From positions 10,040,501 through 10,104,500 of the forward strand of contig JBBMNZ010000013.1 of assembly GCA_037954325.1 (NCBI GenBank): a stretch of 64,000 nt of DNA. The letters run 5' to 3'. Positions 20,231-32,300 of the stretch are shown piece by piece. The translations under genes were made by a program, and so were the position numbers. Below the pieces are notes generated by a model that worked only from the letters and a program-made list of their open reading frames with translations, had not been told where the DNA came from and searched no databases. Source of the DNA: Fistularia commersonii (Eukaryota > Chordata > Actinopteri > Syngnathiformes > Fistulariidae). How positions within the stretch are numbered: position 1 is the first letter of the stretch; the number at the start of each line of letters is the position of its first letter.

Positions 20231-23200
20231 ATGGCGACCAGCAATGGTGGAGGAATGGAAGTGGACGGGGCAGGCGAGTTATTTTATATGAAATCACAAT
20301 ATCTGGATTCTGTAAATTAGACTCTTCATGCAAAATGTCATGTGTGCGACACATTTAGCTATAGTGGTGATCTTAGATAATGAATCGTAGTCAAAACTCA
20401 CTGGCAGTGAGCTTGCTGACATGAGCGGAATAAGTTGGGGTGAATCTCGTTTTACATAGCTGTCGTTTAAAACTATCAGTAAACGGACTAATTAACTTAT
20501 TTGCTTTAACATTGTCATCTCGAGTCTGTTGTACGAGTTAGTTTTCAACTATAAGCTAATCCGAGTCGTGCCACTTCAATAAAGTTGAATTATATGCAAA
20601 CAAACGTTTCAAATAGCTTGTGTTGGTCATCAGCCTTCGTATGATGTGTTTTTCATAACGCTGTGTCAGTGTAAATTATTTGTGGGTAATTGATAATGCT
20701 TCCAGTGATGGGTCATGTAATAATGATGCTGAAACACATTCAATTTATTGATCAATAATACTAGTCTCATGCATTAGTTTGAGAGAGAGGAAGGCTATTT
20801 TTCACAAACGTATAATCTGTAATTCCTTGATCTGTGTATGGATTTTGAAAGCATGACACAATTTTAAATATCAAAATTAAAATTAAAAAAATAGAGGAGA
20901 TCAAATGAAATTAATATTAACTAGCCTTGCTGGATTATTATTGATGTTACCGTGTCTTTCAGATCGATGAAGAAATTATTTGTATGTGTTCTCTTTTTTT
21001 CTGCAGCCAGCCCCAGTGTTATGGCCTCTGGTGTCACAGGGAGCGTTTCTGTGGCTTTACATCCTCTGGTTATTCTCAACATATCAGACCATTGGATACG
21101 TATTCGCTCTCAGGAGGGACGACCAATGCAGGGTAGGCTAACAGCAAATTCTAAAGAATACTTAGCTTGTATGCAGTTAAGTCATTGATTGTTTTTCCTG
21201 TGTTAAATTGAATAAAAGAGGTGAAATGAATTGTTTTTTGTTCCGGTGCTCAGTGATTGGAGCTCTGATTGGGAAGCAAGAGGGTAGAAACATTGAGGTG
21301 ATGAACTCTTTTGAGCTGCTGTCTCATACCATTGACGATAGAGTGCACATTGACAAAGAGTACTACTACACCAAGGAGGAGCAATGTAAGTTTTGTGTAT
21401 GAACATATCAAGTGTTTGTCTTGTTTTGTCAAATATGATAGTTTTTTCCGGATGTCTGATATGCAGGTGTACAAACCCACCAGAAAGTTTCCAGATGCCA
21501 CTTAAATAACTATTTGAGACAGACCAGTACTAGTTTGTTCCTTCACATGCATACACATATGTTCTGATTCGATTTTCTAAATATTTTCGACTGTTACAAG
21601 CAGAGCATTATTTTGTGTCTTTTATTGCACTTGCCTGTCTGTACTACATAATAATAATTCTGTTAATATTGTATTTTAAAACATAAACCAAATTGTCCTA
21701 CACTTTTTGAATCTAGATAGTTACCCAGAAGTTGAGGGATAATTTTTGATTTCTGAAAATTCTCAGCTGGTCCGCAACAGTTCAGATCTGTCTCATTTAT
21801 GTTAATCAAAGTTTGCTGTAATGTTTTCCTACAAAATCTACCATATCCTCTCAGTCAAGCAGGTTTTCAAAGACATGGAATTCCTGGGCTGGTATACGAC
21901 TGGCGGTCCTCCAGACCAATCAGATATCCACATCCACAAGCAGGTATGTCACACTGTAACGTTCGGTTTGTGTAGTTAGAGGTAGGATCACATGACACTT
22001 ATTGCTTTATGTCTCTTTACTAATCCATGATCCATTCACAGCTGATTGAATAATGGAATGGGCCTTGAGCGATTTTAGATACCTGAGCTATGTTTAACAG
22101 AGCTGTAATAATGGAAGTATCCCTGGTGTACTTATATTGTAATATTTTGCAGGAGCTTTAATGACCCTTTAGTTTTGTTGTTCACATGAAAATTCCAGTT
22201 TAAAGAACCCACATAAAGCAGCAAAAACTTTGGAGGATGATTCAGAGATGTCATAAGATATTTATTATAATTGTATGGAGAACATAATCAGTGTCCTTTC
22301 CCTCCTGTTCCAGGTGTGCGAGATTATTGAGAGTCCTCTTTTCCTCAAGCTTAACCCCATGACCAAACACACTGATGTAAGCTGTTTTTCCTCTTCCCAT
22401 CATTTAGACATCAGCATGTGCTAAGATCCTTTGTCTAATAATTGTGTTGTGTTGTCTTCAAGCTACCTGTTAGTGTATATGAGTCTGTCATCGACATCAT
22501 CAGTGGGGAGGTACTTTTTTTTTTTTACATAAAATATACACAAATTACCTTTTTAAACTAATACCTTAATGTCATTGTAAGCCTTCTAACATATACCGTT
22601 TGTTTCCAAGCATTGATGTGTTGCCTTTTTTTTTTTTTTGTCTGTTTTGCTTTGTTTTGTTTTCTTCTCCAGGCTACCATGTTGTTTGCAGAGCTGACTT
22701 ACACTCTGGCTACAGAGGAAGCAGAGAGAATTGGTGTTGACCATGTTGCTCGGATGACAGCAACCGGCACAGGAGAAAACTCAACAGGTAGGATGGGCTG
22801 TCGCTAATTTTTAGTAACATAAAAGCTTGTATCACATTGGCAGAAGTTAGTACATCAGGTTAAAGCAGCGCAAACAGGGTGAAGCACTGTATGCTTCATG
22901 CTCTCGTGTCAGATTTTGAATTAAATGTCAAGAAAATGTCAGTTCCAAATGTATTGCCCCTAAAAAAATCCCAATCTCTGTGTGACAGTCGCTGAACACC
23001 TTATAGCCCAGCACAGCGCGATAAAGATGCTCCACAGCCGGGTGAAGATCATTTTAGAGTATGTCAAAGCTGTGGAAGCAGGTGAGACAACCAGTAAGCC
23101 ATTTAACAGGCCAGTGAAGGCAAAGAATGTGTGGAAAACACCTGTTTCTCAAATTAGATGTTCCCTTCATATCATTACACGAGGCCTCTAAACACACTTT

Positions 23201-24588
23201 CATGATTACAAGACTTGTCTCACAATATCTTGGAAAAATCACTACATAATTATACCATGTTACTTCTCAATTTTCTGACGTTTTGGTTCACAGGAGAGGT
23301 GCCATTTAACCATGAGATCCTTCGAGAAGCCAATGCTCTGTGCCACAGACTGCCTGTTCTCAGCACTACAAAATTTAAAACAGATTTCTATGATGTAAGC
23401 TACTGTTCTTGGTTATTTCCATATGTTTGCCCAGGTTTTATGTCATTGATTATTTAAAAACAAAATATTACAGATGTTCCAATTAATGCCATCACAGGTA
23501 GTTTTAGTGGATTTTGGAAAAAAATACACTAAATTATTAGGGCAAATGTTCTAGATATAAATTAATTATATATGTAGTTATATTTTATTTGAGTAGCTGC
23601 CAAGTAGACCCAGTACAGTAGGAATGGGAGGTATTTATCTATGTTTGTGCAATAGTCTATGATACAGCATTGTGGTTGTTGTTAACTAAATGTTTTTTGT
23701 TTACTCCTTTACTAATTCAGGTTGAAATAATTGTAATGTGCTAATACCTTTGTCCTGGAGCAAATGTAGACTTTTTAAAATCATGAATGAAATTTTCAAC
23801 TACTTACTCCTTTGTCACCTTTAATCTCAACAGACTAGCTAAAAACTGCTTGAAAACACTGTACCTACAGATCTGGAAGGAAAAAATCAAAAGGAATTTA
23901 ATTGGCAGATACATGACAATCACAGGAAAAGTTCTAGAAAATTAAATACTAATGGAACTTCAATCCAACATTGGTATTCATGTAACATGTCAGATTACTG
24001 TTCTGACTAATCTTAAATTATTGTGAATGTTATGCAGAATAAACAAAATTATAGTTTAACTATTCATAATACTGTTCTTCAGAAACGATTCAATTGATGA
24101 ATCACATTGTGTACCTGATAAGTAATTTTACATACCTAAGCAGACATCGAGACTTCTATCTGAATCAGAAATAGAGAAAGCATTAGAACAATCAGAATTG
24201 TTTTCCATGTCAACCAGGTTTTTCCAAACAGGTTATGGTCATAAGCTTAGGGTTGATTTGTCCTCAGATGGTTGGGTATCTTCCCTCAAAGTTTCTTGTG
24301 GCATTTATTTAAAAGACACACACTAGTTCTGTAAAATTGCATGCTTCTTCAGTCTTCACTGTAAATGATTCTGATACCGGTACATTATTATGAGTGAAGT
24401 TTGGAGCAAAACCTCCTGTTAAACTGTACCTCTTCGTTTCCATGCAGCAATGTAACGACGTGGGCCTCATGGCCTACTTAGGCACCATCACCAAGACCTG
24501 CAACAGCATGAACCAGTTCATAAACAAATTCAACGTCCTGTACGACAGACAGGGCATCGGCCGGAGGATGAGAGGGCTTTTCTTCTGA
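20231..24588 (+). CDS. cops6: COP9 signalosome complex subunit 6
   Basis: MPN-domain subunit of the COP9 signalosome, which removes NEDD8 from cullins. CSN6 is the non-catalytic MPN partner of CSN5. Exons: 20231-20273, 21007-21132, 21254-21385, 21855-21943, 22314-22376, 22463-22510, 22673-22787, 22989-23081, 23294-23394, 24448-24588; 316 aa. The match to the known family is near full length: GVTGSVSVALHPLVILNISD starts the MPN domain at about residue 23, LGWYTTGGPPDQSDIHIHKQ lacks a complete JAMM zinc site, and MTKHTDLPVSVYES, ATEEAERIGVDHVARM and the end RQGIGRRMRGLFF are typical. Intron 1 begins with GC (AG|GCGAGT) and its acceptor is a tandem (CAG then CCAG). Poly(A) signal AATAAA at 24866-24871. 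It shares a promoter with fbxl12. Confidence 0.98.
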
Positions 24589-24865
24589 GCTGGCAGCGAG
24601 GCAAATAAGCACTGCAGTTTCTTTTTTCCCCCGGTCTGTCTCTTCATTTGTATTTTGGTCACATTCTTACACCGACTGCAGCTTCCAAGAGTAGATTCAT
24701 CCTCAAGTGTGTCCAAATGGACTTAAAGATACCAGTGATAATTGTTAACCCAGAAAACTGCACCGATGTAGATTCTTTCTTGGGTGTGCACGGCTACAAA
24801 ATCGACTGTACATGAGCATTGTATTATTTTACTTATTTGTTTTATTGTTTGATGTTTCTGTAAGT

Positions 24866-24871
24866 AATAAA
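24866..24871 (+). terminator. cops6: cops6 poly(A) signal AATAAA
   Basis: First AATAAA after the stop codon, 278 bp downstream. Confidence 0.75.
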
Positions 24872-25588
24872 TGATCTGCTGTTTTTCCATGGGACTGTGA
24901 CTCTCCTCTTTAAGCCTTAATTGTGCACATAAATGATAAGGGCATAGACTCTGCAGCTTCTAAAAAGTCCACAGTGCACTTTTAAATGAGCTCATGGGAG
25001 TCTGCTGTGTGGAAGTGTTGTAGTTGCAAATTTAATTTCAGGAGCTGAGAGTCTGCAGTTACGTTGTTGTTTGAAGTTGTGTTCCTACTGTTTTGTTTGC
25101 CTCCGGCCCTCTATACAGACAGCAAGACGGTGGGGGGGACTCTATAGGAGACTTGTAGTAACTCTTGAAATGGGTTATGATTGGAAGAATTGAAACTAAC
25201 TAGAAGCACCACCTGCCTGTTGGTGCTCCTGCTTTATTGGTGTGCTTTTTCTTGCCATGTAATAACGGGAGGTTTTCAAATGTATTAGGAAAAGCTAAAA
25301 AGGCAAGTTGTTCATTGAAGGAAAAAAAAACGTAGACATTCTAATTTTTTAAATCATTAGCATTAAATTGTAGTATCTTGAAAACCGCCTTTTTCATGCC
25401 GACAGGAAATTCCACAGTAATACCATAAGTCATTCACAGTTGTCTGTTTATTTTCACTTGAAGAAACACTGCAACTGTTCATGCTTTGGTTAATGGCTGA
25501 AGTTGGAAGTCAAGTCAATTCTTCAAAATATGGGATGTTTTAATTCAAAGTCTTTTTGGTTGAAGAGAAACATTTCTTCCAATCCATC
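24872..25588. other. Convergent intergenic region cops6 / actinodin
   Basis: Holds the cops6 3' end and the actinodin 3'UTR. TTTATT at 25447-25452 is AATAAA on the minus strand, about 140 bp past the actinodin stop. No other gene seen. Confidence 0.6.
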
Positions 25589-27691
25589 CTATTGGCTCTC
25601 CTCTGCAGGCTCATCGGCAGCCGCGTCAGGCTTGGGGTACTGGAAGCGGACTGGGTCGTACAGCTCATCTCTCGGGTCATATGGGAGAGAGTAATAGTAA
25701 GGGTAGGGGTAATGGACCAATTTTTTCTCAATCGGCGCAGGGGGTTCTGGCTCCACCACAGGATCACTCTCCTCCTCTTCTACAGGAGGTGGTGGTGGTT
25801 GTGGGTGGCCCAGAACCTTCCCTTTGATGGGCCTTGGTGGGTGGTCTATCAGGCAGTCGGGATCCCAGTAGGGATCGCAGTCATACTCCATACCCTTGAA
25901 GGTACGGATGGGGACTGGAGGGGGCTTCTTGACTATCATTGGTGGAGGAGGGGCAGACTTTTTGAGTGGAGGGGGAGGAGGTGGGGGCAAAGTGGCAGGG
26001 GTCTTTTGAGGAGTGCAGTTGGGGTGGTAGCGTGGATCACAAAGCACAGGGACAGCTCCAGTGGGCAGGTAGACAATGTGGGGCTTGCACAGAGGGTCTT
26101 TCTTATTGCACAGGAAGAGCACATCGGCCTGGGAGATAGCAGGCGCAAGAGGGAAAGGAGGAGGGGTCACTGGGGGGTCTGAAGGCTTGGGGACCCCTTT
26201 CATGGGAGGAGGAGGAGGTGCCACTTTGCATTTTTTGTCTGTGTTTGGGTCACACATTATCATGGGCACCCCCAGCTTATTCTGGAAATAAGAAGCGTTT
26301 GGGCCGTAGGCGTGTTCAAGGAATCGCATCTGCTGGTAAAGCATCCGCAGCTTGTCGATCTCATAGAGCTGAGACATGAGAAGAAAAAGGAACCTCTTGA
26401 GACAATGAGTTTGACATTCATTTTCCTAATTTTGAAAACAATTATAAAGTTTGCCTTTCAAAAAAGGTTCACTTGATGGTAGGATTTCTAATTCATACAA
26501 TCTTATCAAACATGGGGCAGCTGTGGCTCAGTTGCCAGAACAGACGCCCCTCTTATTGGAAGGTTGGCTGTACATCTATCTATGCTGATGTATCCTTGGC
26601 CAAGACACTGAAACCCTGTTTCTCTGACGGTCTGGTCAGAGCCTTGCTCTGCTGCCATCAGGGTGTGAATGCATATGCAGCGTGAAAGTGTTTTGGAACT
26701 GCAAGGTGATAAAAGAGAAGTGACATGTGGAAAAGTAGGTCTATATATATATTTCTTATCACACCAAAAGAGTATAGAATATGTGCTTATGTGCTTGTGT
26801 CTATGTGCTTTGGATGAAAGTCAGAATTTACAGAAGGATCCACTGAGCATGGACAATTAGCTGTGTAAAAATGAATACAATAAGTTATTGGCAGGATATA
26901 TCTTTCAGAGAGAAATATCTCCTTCTAAAAACATTTGTAAACTGCAAAGAATTAACCAAATGAATATATGTGCCTTTAAGTTCACATCATTAGTCTACAA
27001 CTTTTTTATTTTTTTCAAAAAGTTTCTAGCGCTGCAAAACTTTTCCAGTTGTCTGCCCCACATTAGCTTTTACATTAAATTGCACAAAGATACATCTCCA
27101 AAGTATTATAAACAGGTAATGCTATCAATGTACTCACTACGCTTGTGCTGTAGTTAACATTACTGACCCTTTTTCATGTACATATTTTGGAAATATTTTA
27201 AAAATGAGGGATCAGAAAGTGTTTCAGGCAAGCAGGGTGTGCTCCTCACCCCCTCCGTGTGTCCAATGCTGCTGTAGTAGCGGTAGTAGGCCTGGAAGTC
27301 TGGGTTCCCTCGGTACCATCTGGGATCGACATTTCGTTTGGGTCGGGAGTGAGTCAGAAAGCCATTTGCTTTTTCAGAGTCAATGCCGACATCTCTAACA
27401 GGAGCCATCTCTGTGGAAAGAGTGAAGCAAGTGAAAAAGCACAATTGCAGTACTGCAAGACCATACTTTTGTCCCGAGGAAGCTTATGTGGTTACCTTCC
27501 TGTTTGATGGCATTCAACAGTGATTTGGCCTCAAGTAGCCCTGCAGGAGGAAAAACATTCTGTGTGAGATGTCAAGCTCATAACTGTGACATTTATTTTA
27601 TTTACATTCATTTATTTTCCAGTGGCACATCAAAGGAGTGGAACTGACCTGGAAGCCATGTCAAACAACACAACCACAAAGTAGAAATCAT
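25589..27691 (-). CDS. Actinodin (fin actinotrichia structural protein)
   Basis: Secreted structural protein of actinotrichia, the fibres that stiffen the fish fin fold; the family is known from fishes and absent from tetrapods. Exons: 27649-27691, 27496-27540, 27250-27410, 25589-26368; 342 aa. Residues 1-15 (MISTLWLCCLTWLPG) form a signal peptide. A furin-type R-P-K-R lies at 52-55, followed by NVDPRWYRGNPDFQAYYRYY, the family's conserved block. The last exon holds LYEIDKLRMLYQQMRFLEH and then four spaced Cys-x(n)-Cys units: CDPNTDKKC (122-130), CNKKDPLC, CDPRYHPNC and CDPYWDPDC, separated by proline runs. The C-terminus is acidic and Tyr/Pro-rich. Family membership is firm; which paralogue (and1-4) is unresolved. 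It sits between cops6 and mcm7, which are neighbours in human. Confidence 0.93.
26515..26720 (+). repeat. tRNA-derived SINE
   Basis: Starts GGGGCAGCTGTGGCTCAGTTG (A-box-like) and continues with CCTTGGCCAAGACACTGAAACCC and GTGTGAATGCATATG, the order found in common fish tRNA SINEs. Lies in the last intron of the actinodin gene, antisense to it. Confidence 0.7.
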
Positions 27692-28260
27692 TTTGACCCC
27701 TGGAACATCACAGGAAGCATTAATCAAAAAGTGTCATTCAGAAGAACGGCAGTTAATGGTTCTAATGTGTTGGAATACATTTAAAAAAAGGTATTTCCAA
27801 ACTTTTTAAATCGACAAAACTTAATTATTGCCAGTTTTAGAAAGAACTCGTTCCACTCTTCCTAAATAACCAGGCCAATTTCACTGAAGAAACATCTCTG
27901 CAGATTTTTTTATAAATGTAAATCTTAACCTGTCATGAAAAAAACTCACAAAACCTGCTGTGTTCAGTTCAAAGCAGGTAGTTAGTAAATATCAATGCAC
28001 ACACAATTTAACAAATCACAAAGAGATTGAAATACTTCAGACTAGTTTGATTCAGTTTCCATACCATACTACTAAATGACAATGACTATTTAGTAGATAT
28101 AGGTTTTCCTGAGCAAAACACACACTATCATGCACTACTCACCTGGACCAGGCAGCTGTCCTCGCTGCACCACAAGGCCACGGGGGTTAAATACAGGCAT
28201 CAGTGTCTCCACGAAACACTGTCTCCTACCCAATAGGATTTCAGCATATCCAGGTCCAAC
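27649..28260 (-). promoter_or_regulatory. actinodin 5' non-coding exon and TATA-type promoter
   Basis: The start-codon exon has a splice acceptor 8 bp upstream of the ATG (AG at 27700-27701), so a 5'UTR exon must lie further up. A strong donor CCAG|GTGAGT at 28143/28142 fits it. TATTTAA at 28187-28193 (minus) and a CCAAT at 28230-28234 sit at promoter distances above it. Read from sequence; no transcript evidence. Confidence 0.5.
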
Positions 28261-29337
28261 TTTTTCTTCTCCTCCTCCCTCTAAATACAATTTAATAAGG
28301 AGCCTTTGGCAATAATTAAAACTAAAAACCTCCCTGTCTTCACCGGCAAAGTTATAACGAGCTGAAACTTCAAACAGAGAACTCCTAATAAAGCAGAGGA
28401 AGTGGTCACCTGCTGGGACAACAGCTTCTGTGGTGGAAAATGGCGCCTGCTAACAATATTCAAGCAAAAAATTAGATGACCTAATAGTCTTTATACACTT
28501 TCACAATGAAGCTTTGCACTCAAAAGAACCCAACTTTGTAATGAATTTCAATAAAATCCTTAAGTTGAGAGGTCCTTAAAAATCAACCTGATCATATGCT
28601 CTGGTTTTAAGACGGATGCTGGTTTTAGTAAGTTTGAGTAACTGGACAAGAGGCGAAATTTTATTCTTTAAATAATGTAGATGGTAGAATACAAAAACAA
28701 GTGTTCAAATTACACCATATCAAATTTTTTTTTGAAATTCTAACCTGGAAGTGAGAAGTTTAATAGCTGTCCATGTTCAAACAGTGACACAAAACATACT
28801 ATGTGAAGACACAAAGTAATAGTTTTAAGAGAGGATTTATATATGAACTACAATAAAAGTAATTGTTAGTTTCAAACCTATGTTGCCAAGGTTTAACAGC
28901 AATATTTACAAGGTTGAAGGCTGCAATTATATCAACACGGCTCCTTTGGCAGAAAAAAAACACCAAAATAATAAACCATTTGCATTGTACAAAAGGAATC
29001 TTAATGAAAGCAATGCACACAAAGCATAATTATCTTTTCATGACAACTATAATTTCAAATATAGTGACCAAAGTTAACCTGTCAGACATGCATTACAATG
29101 TATAAAACGCACAGAAATGCTCAAAGAACCCAGAAGCAGAGAACTCTGGAAAGCGCTACAAAGTCTGACATACATATTTACAAACAATTTTTTTGATGAA
29201 TATGGAATCTTAAAGATAAAGCTCAATTATTCCCCGTTTTTATTGAACTATGAAAAAAATAAATGATGGGAATTGATCCAGTTTTGCATCAGCGGGGTTA
29301 AATGAACGGTATTGGGAAATGTCCATTGCCAGATTTT
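28261..29337. other. Intergenic actinodin / mcm7 3' region
   Basis: AT-rich, no supported gene. The mcm7 3'UTR lies at its right end, with AATAAA on the minus strand at 29239-29244. Confidence 0.55.
29239..29244 (-). terminator. mcm7: mcm7 poly(A) signal
   Basis: TTTATT on plus (AATAAA on minus), 94 bp downstream of the mcm7 stop codon. Confidence 0.65.
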
Positions 29338-32300
29338 TCAGACAAAAGTTATACGACTACGGGCCTGGTTGATCTGCCACACATTCAGTTCCTCATACTC
29401 TTCCAAAGCCTCCTGGAACTGGGCTGGTGTGAAACCACGGGAGATGCACCGCTGCTCCGCTTCAGCCATGCGGACCAATCCACCAGAGCCACCATGACCT
29501 GTCACACCCTCTGTGGCAAGCTCGCGCACCAGAGAGAAGATGACATCAGATGGGCGCTGAGTCCTGCATTGGGGGGGGGGGGGGCATACAAAAACATTTA
29601 GTACTTGGTAGACCATGAATTAATTTTTTTTTAAATTAAAAAAAAAACAAAAAAAAAAACATGCAACATGGATATACAGAACTGGTGGAAAATTTTAACC
29701 TTCCCTCATCTAAAAAAAAAAAAGTTGCAGAACTATTCCCCTTAGATATGAACTTAAGATATAATGTGTAGCCCCATTCAGACATGCAGTGGTATGTTAA
29801 TAGTTCACACAGCACAAGACCTGATACTAAAGATCAGATGCAGGTGTGACAAGAGCTCAAGTTTCACAACCTTCCCCAGCATGAATAGCTACTCTTACTG
29901 GAATCCAAAAGGGTCATAAAAGGGGTCTAAAGTCAAAGGAAAATCATATTATGGGGACTTTTGGGCTGGCTTAGTGTGGTTGTTAAAATAGTTTGAGGTT
30001 TAAGATTGCATTCTGACCTTGTGGTACTGGACTTGTCCGCTTGAAGTGAATCCTTGGACATCTCCATTAGTCTCATTGCTTCATTGACATCCTCCTTTTC
30101 TACAGTATCCATCATGCGGAGCCGAGTCTGATGCAGAGAACCAGAAAAAGATCTTTACTGATGGTGGTTTGACAGAATCATGAACATACAACTTATCACA
30201 CTGGGAACATTAACTCAATCCATCTTGATAACGTAGGCTGCGCTGTGCCGGCACTGTCAGACCGAGACAAGTGCAATGCCCTCTGTGATGGCCGGCAATT
30301 GCCCAAGTCTCCGCCTCTCAACACCAGCAAGTCTCAAGTCTCAGTAGCTGAAATTGTCCCAAAGGGAAGAGGGGGGGGAAAAAAAAAAAAAAAGAAAAAA
30401 AAAAAAAAAGGGGAAAAACGAGTTGAAGATATGACTCTTCATAATGATGTATTTTCTAATCTTGGTCAGTTTTGCATGGGTTTGCACAGCTGCTCAGTTC
30501 AAATACAGGCTGACTGCCCACCCAGCAAAGCTGGCCAGGATCAGACTATTTCCTGGGAATTAACCTTTTTTCAAAAACAAAAAACAGACTTCTTGATCTC
30601 TTTCCAAACTTGAAAGTAGTTGGGTTCAGGGGTTAGCAACCTGTGTCACATCAAAGCTATCTTAAGTCTTTGTAGATGCTCCTTATTTCAGGCAAATGTC
30701 CTCATTTTAGAGCATATCATACTATTATATACTACTGTCCCAACAGTGTACCTTTTTTTCATTACTTTGAGCAGTTTCAACAATGTACTCAAAACTGTTT
30801 TCATACATAAGAAATAAACAATACAATAATCCCTGTTCTTAAAACATGAATTATCCAACATGTGTTGAGGTTAAATCAGTGCTGGTAAAGGTGCTGGTCC
30901 CATTCAGACAGAATAGATATGTTATTGACATAGTCAGGATCAACCCTGTAGGTTCAAGTGTGTGCCCATTTTGGCACACAAAGGTTAAATTCAAAACTCT
31001 TTCAAAGTACATATCTGTAACACCAAATTTAATAGTGCCTTACAAATTCACTTTATACCCAAATCAATTGAGGTTTGTTATGCAAATGGAAAGGTTTCAA
31101 TTTTGATTTAGAAAATTCCTGCTGGGATAAGTAAGGAGCATAAAGTAACAAACATTTGTAAATACAAGATCGAGAGGAGAATCATATTCATGCACGTTTA
31201 TTAGGTTCCTGGCAGTTAGGTCTATTGAACAACTCTGATTTCAAATAATGACGGCTGAAGTACCTCAAAGGGATCATTAAGTCTAACTTAATGACAAATA
31301 GGGATAACATTCTTAGTACATCCGAAAAATCATGACGACTGTTTGCCCTCTTGTGGACATCGAAGTGCAGCACAGTGCTCACCTGTCTGCCTGAAGTGCT
31401 GGTTTTGCAGTAGGCTGATGACCGCTACCTGCACAAACAGCACTTTTGACACCCAGAGGCAGGGTCGCCATCAAACCCTGTTTCATTACAATCCTTCCAC
31501 TAACTGCTAAAAAAATGAATATATTGCTCATGATTTGGCACCACTGAAGCATCAGCAATGACAAACTCCTTTTAGACTGGAGTTTTGGTCCAGCGTGGGA
31601 AAGAAGTGCTCACACTGCAGTAGACCAGGTAATCACTACTATCTGCACTGTAAGCACTTTAGCGCACACTGAACCTCTGTACTCAGAACTTTGTTAAACT
31701 TTAAATCAGCATGAATCTACAAGTTAAATGCATTGAGAGCAAGAGTGGCCCTTTCAATAGAAAATACTTGAAAAAATATGAGACCCACTATAGGGTTTTG
31801 AGTAAGAAAAAGGGCATTTTGTTCTTTCAGACCATCAAAGTGTTGGTGGCATCCTCACCAGTGCAGTGGACAGACGGAGGATGGAGAGGAGGGTACGAGC
31901 CGACGTGAAGGTGGTGTCCTTGCTGACCCGCGCCTCCTTCCTCATTTCTACATATGCAGCAGTGATGTAATCGGCCAGTGACTCTGGAACCACAGGCTGC
32001 TTTTTCTTACATACAGCGATGAAACGTCTGGACGGAATCATATTTGCAAAAAAAGTGGAGACAAAAATGTTTGACCATTAAGTCTGTTTCAAATATTCAA
32101 CTATTCAGCAATGCTGGGTTTCTCTGCTCCTCACCTCATTAACTTCATGCTGATGGGAGTAAAGTGTGTTGGTGGTTGGCGGGAGTGCTGGTGGACATAG
32201 GTGATGTGCTGGGCAAGGCGCAGATCGGCATCTGAATCTGGCTTGTCTTGGATTAGCCAGAGCAGGTCAAAACGAGACAGTAGAGCAGCTGGAAGCTGAA

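Noticed and set aside
25556..26182. A 208-codon plus-strand open frame.
   Set aside because: It is the antisense shadow of the proline- and glycine-coding actinodin exon and has no family resemblance.
30245..30613. A 122-codon plus-strand frame across the mir-25 and mir-19d hairpins.
   Set aside because: It runs through a poly-A tract as poly-Lys and antisense to two clear microRNA precursors.
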